A DNA stretch of 64,000 nt from Burkholderia diffusa. Lineage in GTDB: Bacteria > Pseudomonadota > Gammaproteobacteria > Burkholderiales > Burkholderiaceae. The position numbers and the translations under genes were made by a program. Each line of letters starts with the position of its first letter. The stretch's first letter is position 1. Location of the stretch: assembly GCF_902499115.1 (NCBI RefSeq), contig NZ_CABVPN010000012.1, forward strand, positions 124,001 to 188,000. Direction: 5' to 3'. This document shows positions 10,601-16,022 of the stretch, piece after piece. The notes under the pieces are model-generated. The model was not told the origin of the DNA. It saw only the letters and a program-made list of their open reading frames with translations, and made no database searches.

Positions 10601-13600
10601 GGCAGCGACAGTCACGGCAGCTATGCGGAGACGCTGCATACGTTGGATCAAGCACTGACCGGGACGACGCTCAAGGGCGGCGACACGGTGAATATCGTGT
10701 CGGGCAAGGACATTACCGTAAACGGCAGTGCGATTAGCCTCGACAAGGGCAACGCGAACCTGCTGGCGGCCGGCAACGTGAATATCGGCGCGGCGACCGA
10801 AACGCATGAGCTGAACTCACACGAGACGCATAGCCACAGCAACGTCGTGAGCGGCGTGAAGGTCGCGAGCGGGATCGACCAGACGATGACGCTGAATCAG
10901 GGTAGTCTCGTATCAGCGGACGGTGTGAACATCGTCAGTGGGAAGGACGTCAATGTTCAGGGCAGTACCATCGTCGGAACGAACGACGTTGCACTCACGG
11001 CCGCGCGTAACGTGACGGTTACGACGTCGCAGGATACCTTGCAGTCGTCGAGCTACTACGACAAGAAGGAGTCCGGGCTGATGTCGGGCGGTGGCCTGTC
11101 TGTGTCGATCGGCAGCAGTTCGCTGAAGACGACCAGTCAGACGACCGAGGTGTCGAACAACGCCAGTTCGATCGGTTCGCTGAAGGGCAACATCAGCATC
11201 ACCGCTGGAAACGACCTGCACGTGACGGGAAGCGACCTGATCGCAGCGAAGAATCTCAGCGGCACTGGCGCAAACGTGACGATCGACGCCGCGCAGGACA
11301 CGAACCACCGCGGAGAGACGCAGGAAGTGTCGAAGAGCGGCCTGACGCTGGCGCTGAAGGCGCCGGTAATCGACGCGGTGTCGAATGCGGTGGGTCAATC
11401 GCGTGCGTCCAGTAATAGCCAGGATGGCCGTGCAGCGGCGCTGCACGGGATGGCCGCGGCCAGCGCGGCGTGGGATGCAAACGTAGCCGCAGGCGATCTG
11501 GTTAGATCGCTGGGGGCTGGCGAGACGCCGCAGTTCAAGGTCGAGGTCAGCGTCGGCAGCAGCCATAGCAAGAGTGCATTTACCGAGAACAGCGTGACGA
11601 ATCGCGGCTCGAACGTGAATGCGGGCGGAACGGTGGCATTTGCGGCAACGGGGAACGGGCAGCCGGGTAGCGGCAATGTGACGATCGCCGGCTCTAACGT
11701 GAACGCGAACGATGTGATTCTTGCGGCGAAAAATCAGGTCAATATCGTCGATACGACGGACACCGACTCGACGCGCAGCACGAATGAATCGAAGAGCGCG
11801 AGCGTGGGCGTGTCGGTTGGCACGGGTGGGTTCGGTGTTTCCGCTGCGATGTCGAAGGCCAACGGCGACGGCAACAGCGATCTGGCCACGCAGAACAACA
11901 GTCATATGAATGCGGCAAACGGCGTCACGATCATCTCGGGCGGCGATACGAATATCATCGGCTCGAATGTGAAGGGCAATCAGGTGAACGCCGATGTGGG
12001 CGGGAATCTGAACATCGCGAGTGTGCAGGATACGATGTCGAGCGCGGCGCATCAGTCGAGTTCTGGCGGCGGCTTCAGCATCAGTCAGGGCGGCGCCAGT
12101 GCGAGCTTCAGCCAGAGCAAGGGCAATGCGTCGGGCAGTTATGCGGGCGTTAATGAACAAGCCGGGATTCAGGCGGGTGACGGCGGCTTCAATATCAACG
12201 TCACCGGCAATACCGACCTGAAAGGCGGGCTGATTGCGAGCGCCGCCGATGCGTCGAAGAATTCGCTGACGACGGGTTCCCTCTCCTACTCCGACATCCA
12301 GAACCAGTCGCACTACGACGCGAGCTCGAGCGGCTTCAGCGCGGGCGCGACGACCGGCGACGGCGGGATGAACTACAGCACGCACGGCAGCACGTCGGGC
12401 AAGAATGCCGGTGGTGCCGCGCCCATGCTCGGCCAGAACGACAGCGGCAGCGACAGTGCGACGACGAAGAGCGGCGTCAGCGCCGGAACGGTCACGATCA
12501 CGGATTCGGCGAACCAGAAGCAGGATGTGGCGAGCTTGAACCGCGATACGACGAACACGAATGGTACGGTTGCCAAACTGCCCGACATGCAGAATCTGCT
12601 GGCCAAACAGGCGGACATGATGGCAGCGGCGAGCGCGGCCGGTGAGGCGGTGTCTCGCCGGATCGGGGACTACGCGGACAAGATGATGAAGGACGCGGCG
12701 GCCAACGGCGACCAGGCAGGCGTCGACGCGTGGAAGGAAGGCGGAGCGAACCGCGCACTGATGCAAGGCGCGGGCGCGGCGCTGGTGTCCGGACTGGCTG
12801 GCGGCAACGCAGTAGGCGGCGCTGCCGGCGCGGCGATTGCATCGATCGCATCGGGCAAGCTGAACGAGCTGAGCAGCGCGATCGCCGGCAGCGATCCGAC
12901 CGGCAACGCCAATATGAATCAGGCGCTGGGCAACATCGTGGCGAACGCGCTTGCGACTGGGGCCGGCGCCGCCGTGGGTGGGGAGTCGGAGGCGTTCTCG
13001 GGCTACAACGTGGATCGCTTCAATCGGCAGTTGCATCCGGACGAATACGCGCGGGCGAAAAAGGATGCGAAGATCGTGGCAGAGAAGCTGGGAATCAGCG
13101 TGCAGGAAGCCGAAGGGCGAATTGTGGCTGAAATCCTGCGCAATTCCGACGAGCAGACAGCAGAAGCGTCTGGCGGCAAACACGATTGGGAAATTCGTAG
13201 CATTGTTGGTTGCCAAAGCCTGAATTGCGACGGGCCCAAGAATGATCCTCAGTATGCGAATCATGATTACAACAGCCAGTACATCAAACCAAACCAGGAC
13301 GCGTACAACGCCGGGCAGCAGCAGCTTGACACAGGGCTGACCGATGCAGAATTGCGTAATCAGAATATCGCATATGAGCGTACTGGAAAAACCGCGATTG
13401 CGGCGACCGCTTGTATAGTTTCTGGAGGTACTGCATGTAAAGCAGCGGTGACTGGGCTTGGAATCACTGGTTTGATCAATTACGCTACGGGTAAGCCTGT
13501 TACCACGGCAGAGGCTATCGGCGGCTTTCTCGGTGGAGGACTCGGTGGAATCTATGGCGCTAACCTAAGTGCATGGGCCGGAGAAGCAAGTGGATGGATT

Positions 13601-13777
13601 GAAAAAGCTGTGCTGGGCGCAACCAAGGCTGCTCCTACATACGCAGGCAAGCAGACTGGAATTCCGCTCGGAAATGCTACTGGACTAGGTGGGTCGGTCG
13701 ATCCGCTGGTTGATCCGGCAACGAATTCGTGGTGGGGGTTCAAGAACACTTTGGAAAACTTTGGAGTTAAGAAATAA
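4679..13777 (+). CDS. bcpA: BcpA/CdiA two-partner-secretion exoprotein, contact-dependent inhibition effector
   Basis: A 3032-aa FHA-like CDI protein. Residues 1-24 are an extended signal peptide region (MNKNTHRLVYSRLRG) followed by a hydrophobic segment and likely cleavage near residue 65. A TPS/haemagglutination-activity domain covers about 65-300 (NxxG and NPSGI motifs present) and directs export through BcpB. Filamentous-haemagglutinin beta-helix repeats run to about 2700. The pretoxin region begins around FNRQLHPDE (Phe2781) and the last 135 residues, from about 2898, form the toxin tip, which is hydrophobic and glycine-rich (TACIVSGG, GGFLGGGLGGIYG), pointing to a membrane-acting toxin. 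The stop overlaps the immunity gene start. Expected role: kills or arrests sibling cells lacking the immunity protein on contact. Toxin activity is inferred from composition only. Confidence 0.93.
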   Translation: MNKNTHRLVYSRLRGMVVAVAETATAEGKSATGEARARRRSSMSGTRAVVAGVAAFGMLPALSDAQIVPTPGTSTHVIQTPNGLPQVNVARPSSAGVSVNTYNQFDVQRAGAILNNSATMVQTQQAGWINGNPNYGAGQAARIIVNQVNSPNPSQVRGALEIAGARAELILANPSGIFVDGGTFLNTSRATLTTGVPYYGADGSLAGYNVNRGLVTVSGAGLNATGTDQVDLIARAVQVNSAIYAKNLNVIAGASQVNRDTLAATPIAGDGSAPAVAIDVSQLGGMYSNRIVLASNENGVGVANAGTIAAQAGDLTLQSNGRLLLTGKTTASGNLALSAAGGIQNSGTTYAQQSASVNTAADLTNTGTLAAQQNTTVNAGSVNSTGTLGAGVNNDGSVGRGGDLNVTASGQLSATGQNVAGGNASLTGGNVNLSGSQTAANGNLSLSATAGDVNLANATTSAQGAVSANASGTVINDHGSLSSGGSTMLSGGSLSNQGGKVSSQGPLSVNVAGQVANQSGELVSESTADVRGGAIANNQGTIQSAGHASVDGITIDNTAGRITSLNGDGLTLSATGQLTNAAGTTANGAQGGVIGGNGDVSVQGANVVNRGAITSNTNLRVAGESVDNGSGTLQAAQAVVVDADAHLANSGGSIVGQTATLSGTTLDNSAGTVQAAQVSLNATDVVNHGGTITQTGAGAMAVNVSGTFDNSSRGTLQTNSTDLTLAPAVLKNDGGTITHAGTGALTLGSQSGSLSNVGGSIASNGRVVAQTGTLNNASGSISAQNGLAATVAGTLNNAGGKLLSNTDVSVTSGTLANDSGQIGASTNATIHTGSMTNQSGSIVAPNLSVTADSTLDNSSGKLEANQLTLTAATLANRGGTITQYGSSAMGMNVIGTLDNSAAGVIQTNSTDLTLTPAELNNAGGTITHAGAGTLTIAPGNGASALNNASGTIVTKGQAVVNASSWNNASGILAAQRGINATISGDVNNAQGLLRSDTSFSLTSGGALSNRSGHIQAGQSTAGDASTLNIQSASINNADGAIVDLGAGKMTVQGGSQITNSHAGGVSGMGAITGNGDVTVSAASISNTQGGQLSGAALHVQGNTLDNSGGTIGNVANSSGNVDVTTSGAITNASGQISSTHDLTVTAATLQGGGTYSAAHDANVNLQGDYTAAADTQFNVGHDLTFTLPGTFTNNANLQSVNDLSVNAGNIVNVGALTAGGLLHTQSANLTNTGALVGASASLNATGTISNLGPTALIGASDSNGTLELLAHDIENRDDTSAADTMATTAIFGMGKVVLAGGKDSSGNYRNAALVNNASALIQSGGNMELHADKITNTRRVMTTSTSSIDPSLLGQFGIPISGRTGQIGVKDPDSIGGVYTEPPHGGQWNSTYQFTTYYADSATATTVTGISAAGQIVSGGNIDASSVGTLQNYWSNIAAVGDIKIPSHYDADGWVASGQKLPGVTVSYSGQYHYNNYDNSEHDWQLPFGNAPFVGSRPGGYTQAAPASIKDYKLPGYDSTLSSNGTISGTGVSVNNTAGNASIPSLGLLPGQSVPGLTPGNLSGSASGAKSGASAVHGGPSAPVDPIIASATALNVLNNLTIPQGGLFKPTTAPNASYVIETNPAFTNQKNFISSDYFFGQLGVDLTHIPKRLGDGFYEQQLVRNEVTALTGKAVLGPYADLQTMYQSLMAAGADLSKSLDLPIGASLSAEQLSKLTSNVIMMETRVVDGKSVLVPVVYLAKASQQNIDGPLISATNIDFQNAQSFTNSGTIKADKTLAIQGKQIDNAFGALQSGGLMSLKTENNIDLTSANVKAGSLQLDAGKDLILDTATKTNTRVSRDGATSVVTTLGPTAKLDVAGDASIVTGGNFQQNAGSLSVGGNLGMNVGGNWDLGAVQTGEHKIVQRANGVSNTDINKVTGSSVQVGGASLIGVGGDLTAKGAQIDLGQGGTIAAQGNVTLGAATATSTVNSNSSGSDSHGSYAETLHTLDQALTGTTLKGGDTVNIVSGKDITVNGSAISLDKGNANLLAAGNVNIGAATETHELNSHETHSHSNVVSGVKVASGIDQTMTLNQGSLVSADGVNIVSGKDVNVQGSTIVGTNDVALTAARNVTVTTSQDTLQSSSYYDKKESGLMSGGGLSVSIGSSSLKTTSQTTEVSNNASSIGSLKGNISITAGNDLHVTGSDLIAAKNLSGTGANVTIDAAQDTNHRGETQEVSKSGLTLALKAPVIDAVSNAVGQSRASSNSQDGRAAALHGMAAASAAWDANVAAGDLVRSLGAGETPQFKVEVSVGSSHSKSAFTENSVTNRGSNVNAGGTVAFAATGNGQPGSGNVTIAGSNVNANDVILAAKNQVNIVDTTDTDSTRSTNESKSASVGVSVGTGGFGVSAAMSKANGDGNSDLATQNNSHMNAANGVTIISGGDTNIIGSNVKGNQVNADVGGNLNIASVQDTMSSAAHQSSSGGGFSISQGGASASFSQSKGNASGSYAGVNEQAGIQAGDGGFNINVTGNTDLKGGLIASAADASKNSLTTGSLSYSDIQNQSHYDASSSGFSAGATTGDGGMNYSTHGSTSGKNAGGAAPMLGQNDSGSDSATTKSGVSAGTVTITDSANQKQDVASLNRDTTNTNGTVAKLPDMQNLLAKQADMMAAASAAGEAVSRRIGDYADKMMKDAAANGDQAGVDAWKEGGANRALMQGAGAALVSGLAGGNAVGGAAGAAIASIASGKLNELSSAIAGSDPTGNANMNQALGNIVANALATGAGAAVGGESEAFSGYNVDRFNRQLHPDEYARAKKDAKIVAEKLGISVQEAEGRIVAEILRNSDEQTAEASGGKHDWEIRSIVGCQSLNCDGPKNDPQYANHDYNSQYIKPNQDAYNAGQQQLDTGLTDAELRNQNIAYERTGKTAIAATACIVSGGTACKAAVTGLGITGLINYATGKPVTTAEAIGGFLGGGLGGIYGANLSAWAGEASGWIEKAVLGATKAAPTYAGKQTGIPLGNATGLGGSVDPLVDPATNSWWGFKNTLENFGVKK
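11638..13400 (+). repeat. Long direct repeat, copy 1 (inside bcpA)
   Basis: Near-identical to 16049-17811 at a constant offset of 4411 bp. It ends where the toxin tips diverge, so it is the homologous arm for exchanging the toxin end of bcpA. Confidence 0.85.
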
Positions 13778-14040
13778 TGAACTTCGGGATAGGGGTTGTT
13801 TTTATTACTCTGGGTTCGATGTTCGTGACATGGCTTATGTTCGGCGCAAGAAAAGTCGAATCAAGAAAGGAAAAATTTTTGTATTGGCTTAAATCAACCG
13901 CATTCTTGTGGGTGGCATTGATTTTATGGGTATCGTACATGGAGCCGAATATTAGCCTCGCCATTTCAGCGGGAGTAAGCCTGGTTTTTTCGGCATTGGC
14001 GAATCTCTTGAGATCGCAGTGGGTTTTTATGCTCCCTTGA
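13777..14040 (+). CDS. bcpI: CDI immunity protein BcpI/CdiI (cognate to the exported toxin)
   Basis: An 87-aa protein with three hydrophobic segments (about 2-20, 42-58 and 62-80), predicted to sit in the inner membrane. Its ATG shares one base with the bcpA stop (TAATG), which ties its translation to that of the toxin. Position and size match CDI immunity genes, and a membrane location fits a membrane-acting toxin. It contains KFLYWLKST, shared with the immunity protein at 18188, so the two belong to one family just as their toxins do. The DNA here is visibly AT-richer than the repeat region of bcpA, typical of exchanged toxin/immunity cassettes. No catalytic motif. Confidence 0.8.
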   Translation: MNFGIGVVFITLGSMFVTWLMFGARKVESRKEKFLYWLKSTAFLWVALILWVSYMEPNISLAISAGVSLVFSALANLLRSQWVFMLP

Positions 14041-14056
14041 AAAATAGACGTTGTTG

Positions 14057-14091
14057 CATCAATCTGCCGGGGCGAGCCGGATTGATGTTTT
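14057..14091 (+). terminator. Likely Rho-independent terminator after bcpI
   Basis: CATCAATCTG (14057-14066) pairs with CGGATTGATG (14078-14087), ten pairs including one G-U, followed by TTTT. It would end the bcpA-bcpI transcript and separate it from the extra modules. Confidence 0.6.
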
Positions 14092-14171
14092 CACACAGAT
14101 CGATTGAAGGTGATGCATCGATAGCATGCACGACCCATTCGTAGTATGCGATCACTTTTCTAGAAAAACAT

Positions 14172-14414
14172 ATGAGAATTATTCACCGGGGGAATTCTGT
14201 TGCGGTAGCACTGCTGCTTATCGCGACTGGTGTGTCGGCGCAGGAAGCACCGCGATTGGTCATTCCGGGCAACGACCAACAAACCCGACAGCAGGAAGAA
14301 GCGCGCGAGCGCGAACGTGCAGTCTCCGCGCCCGGGGTGCGTTCTGGCGTGACGACGAGCGCCGGGTATCCGACGCTGCCGTCGACCTGTCGGTTGGTGG
14401 CAATCTCGGCATGA
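14172..14414 (+). pseudogene. Duplicate of the bcpB 5' end fused out of frame to bcpA sequence (module 2)
   Basis: The first 70 codons are a near-copy of the start of bcpB at 18566 (signal peptide, then IPGNDQQTRQQEEARERERA). The match breaks after CTGCCGTCG at about 14383, where the sequence switches to an internal bcpA segment (SVGGNLGMNVGGNWDLGAV) in another frame. The bcpB frame therefore stops after about ten foreign residues at 14414, and its TGA overlaps an ATG in the bcpA frame. Exactly the same junction occurs at 15096, so both modules descend from one chimeric unit. The 80-aa product would be a secreted signal-peptide fragment with no transporter function. Confidence 0.75.
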
Positions 14415-14622
14415 ACGTCGGCGGCAACTGGGATCTCGGTGCGGTGCAGACCGGCGAGCACAAGGTCAGGTGATCGGAGACAAGGTGCCGATCGCATCGT
14501 TGGTCATCAATGGAGCGTCCGAAGCTATCAAGAAGCAACCGGTCTCAACAACGGTCGGAAACTGGATCGGCCAGCAATTGAATTCGATTTTTGGTCCGAG
14601 TGCCAACAAGGAAAAGAAATGA
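14384..14622 (+). pseudogene. Decayed orphan BcpA toxin end (module 2)
   Basis: A short bcpA segment (to QTGEHK, ending about 14463) is followed by a remnant of a different toxin end. In the bcpA frame a stop comes at 14471-14473, two codons after EHK. The last 45 residues of the toxin (ending NWIGQQLNSIFGPSANKEKK) are readable only in the next frame, which is open from 14353 but has no start codon there. Its stop at 14620-14622 overlaps the immunity gene ATG, as in intact pairs. Most of the toxin is therefore missing and the rest is frameshifted. I infer that the immunity gene outlived its toxin. Confidence 0.6.
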
Positions 14623-14891
14623 GATTGATCGAGGACGGTAATTTCGCAGGATGGCTAAGAGTTGTGCTTTTTCTGACGGGCTTAGCCTTGGCGTTGGCAG
14701 GACTTGGGCTCGACCAAATACCCCGCTGGATCAGGGCAGGGGCATTTCTCCTTGGTTTTGCGACAATGGCGCTTGGAGGGATTTCCAGTCGAGCACATAT
14801 GCTGAAGATTAAGCCCTTCGACCGCAGCTACAAGAAGGCGCGAGATAGCTACAAAACGAACGACAACGAAGACGCTGACAAGTCAAAATGA
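14619..14891 (+). CDS. Orphan CDI immunity protein (module 2)
   Basis: A 90-aa protein with two membrane segments (about 10-32 and 38-55) and a basic, Lys/Asp-rich tail. It begins with an ATGA overlap to the end of the decayed toxin and ends with another ATGA overlap to the next bcpB fragment, so it sits exactly where an immunity gene belongs. It is not visibly related to the bcpI proteins at 13777 and 18188, implying a different specificity. With its own toxin gone, its use may be protection against neighbours that deliver that toxin. The longer frame starting at 14439 reads through the toxin remnant and is not credible. Confidence 0.6.
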   Translation: MRLIEDGNFAGWLRVVLFLTGLALALAGLGLDQIPRWIRAGAFLLGFATMALGGISSRAHMLKIKPFDRSYKKARDSYKTNDNEDADKSK

Positions 14892-15127
14892 AAATTGCTC
14901 TGCGACTGTCGCTCCTACCGGCCGCCACCTTCGTTGCGACCGGTGTGTTTGCACAGGAAGCTTCGCGCCTGGTAATTCCGGGCAACGACCAGCAAACGCG
15001 ACAGCAGGAGGAGGCGCGCGAGCGCGAGCGCGCCGTCTCCTCGCCCGGGGTGCGTTCGGGCGTGACGGCGAGTGCCGGGTATCCGACGCTGCCGTCGACC
15101 TGTCGGTTGGTGGCAATCTCGGCATGA
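14888..15127 (+). pseudogene. Second duplicate of the bcpB 5' end fused to bcpA sequence (module 3)
   Basis: A 79-aa frame that copies the start of bcpB (signal peptide then EASRLVIPGNDQQTRQQEEA) and crosses into bcpA sequence at about 15096, at the same base as in module 2. The TGA at 15125-15127 overlaps the ATG at 15124 of the following toxin-end gene (ATGA). The signal peptide itself differs (MKIALRLSLLPAATFVA) from that of module 2 and true bcpB, so the two copies have diverged most at their 5' ends. No transporter function remains. Confidence 0.75.
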
Positions 15128-15672
15128 ACGTCGGCGGCAACTGGGATCTCGGTGCGGTGCAGACCGGCGAGCACAAGATCGGACTCGGTTTGGTAACAGG
15201 TGGTCCGCTCGCGTCGGCAGGAATGGTGAGCGTAGGCGGGCTGCTCGGATTGGGGGCTAATGGAGGTGTCCAACTGATGGGCAATCAGCCGTTTGACTGG
15301 ACGAGCTTTGCGTTGGCAGGCGCGACGGGTGCAGCTTCCACGGGGATGAAATTTGTTCCGGTGTTCATGACGGGAGTTGGTAGTGCGCTGACGGGTTCGG
15401 CTATGCAAGGGCAAAACCCGAATTCGGCGATGGCGGGGGCTGCTGTGGGAACGGCGTTTGGGTATCCCCTGGGTGCGGGAGCTGAGTCTGGTTTGAATAA
15501 ATTCCTCAATCCATGGTATCGACAGGAATGGCAGAACCTTGGCTTGGGGATATCGAAATATGTTCCGCCGAGTATGATTCCATCGTGGGCGGCCGGTATT
15601 TTGGGAGGTGTGGTGCAAGAGAAAGCAGGCGCAACGGTACAGAACGGGCTTGACGGAGCTGCAAAGAAATGA
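15124..15672 (+). CDS. Orphan BcpA/CdiA toxin end (module 3)
   Basis: A 182-aa gene whose first 18 residues (MNVGGNWDLGAVQTGEHK) equal an internal bcpA segment near codon 1900, joined to about 160 residues of new sequence rich in Gly and Ala with several hydrophobic stretches (GLGLVTGG, FALAGATGAASTGM, AMAGAAVGTAFGYPLGAGAE). It lacks a secretion signal and TPS domain, so it cannot be exported as it stands. The shared head could let it recombine into bcpA, and a membrane-acting toxin is suggested by composition. Its start overlaps the preceding stop (ATGA) and its stop overlaps the immunity start. No enzyme motif recognised. Confidence 0.65.
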   Translation: MNVGGNWDLGAVQTGEHKIGLGLVTGGPLASAGMVSVGGLLGLGANGGVQLMGNQPFDWTSFALAGATGAASTGMKFVPVFMTGVGSALTGSAMQGQNPNSAMAGAAVGTAFGYPLGAGAESGLNKFLNPWYRQEWQNLGLGISKYVPPSMIPSWAAGILGGVVQEKAGATVQNGLDGAAKK

Positions 15673-15920
15673 GTCCCAAGACCAGCTTTGAATGGTTTCG
15701 CTGGGTATACAACGTGTTGCTTTGGCTCACTATTATGGGAATTGGCGTTTCCATCTCAGAACTTGCCGCCGGTCCTGCATTGCAATGGTTGCTTCACGAC
15801 ATTCCATATCGATTGCCAACGTGGAATCGAGTCGAGCGAATGGCTGTGTTTGTAGTTGTGTTCAGTTTTTTCGCGGGCACGGTGACTTGGTTCACTGAAA
15901 AGAAGAGATCAGGTCGGTAG
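15669..15920 (+). CDS. Orphan CDI immunity protein (module 3)
   Basis: An 83-aa protein with two hydrophobic segments (about 12-30 and 57-74) predicted to span the inner membrane. It overlaps the toxin end upstream by 4 nt (ATGA), the arrangement of a cognate immunity gene. No similarity to the other immunity proteins here is visible, so it should protect against a distinct toxin. Function is assigned by position and size only. Confidence 0.6.
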   Translation: MSPKTSFEWFRWVYNVLLWLTIMGIGVSISELAAGPALQWLLHDIPYRLPTWNRVERMAVFVVVFSFFAGTVTWFTEKKRSGR

Positions 15921-15930
15921 TCTTAAAAAC

Positions 15931-15953
15931 GGGCCCGGCAATATGCCGGGTCC
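15931..15953 (+). terminator. Hairpin after module 3, possible terminator
   Basis: GGGCCCGGCA and TGCCGGGTCC form a ten-pair stem (one G-U) around an ATA loop. The tail GTTGTTAGTTT is only moderately T-rich, and AAAAA precedes the stem, so it may be a weak bidirectional terminator. Confidence 0.5.
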
Positions 15954-16022
15954 GTTGTTAGTTTCAATCGAAACTGAATTAGAACTCGACTACGTCCGTT
16001 AAAAGCGGCGACGAAATCCGTT

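Noticed and set aside
10913..13264. 783-aa minus-strand frame opposite the bcpA 3' region (and its copy at 15999-17177)
   Set aside because: Antisense shadow of a repeated coding region; its recurrence only reflects the 1.76-kb duplication.
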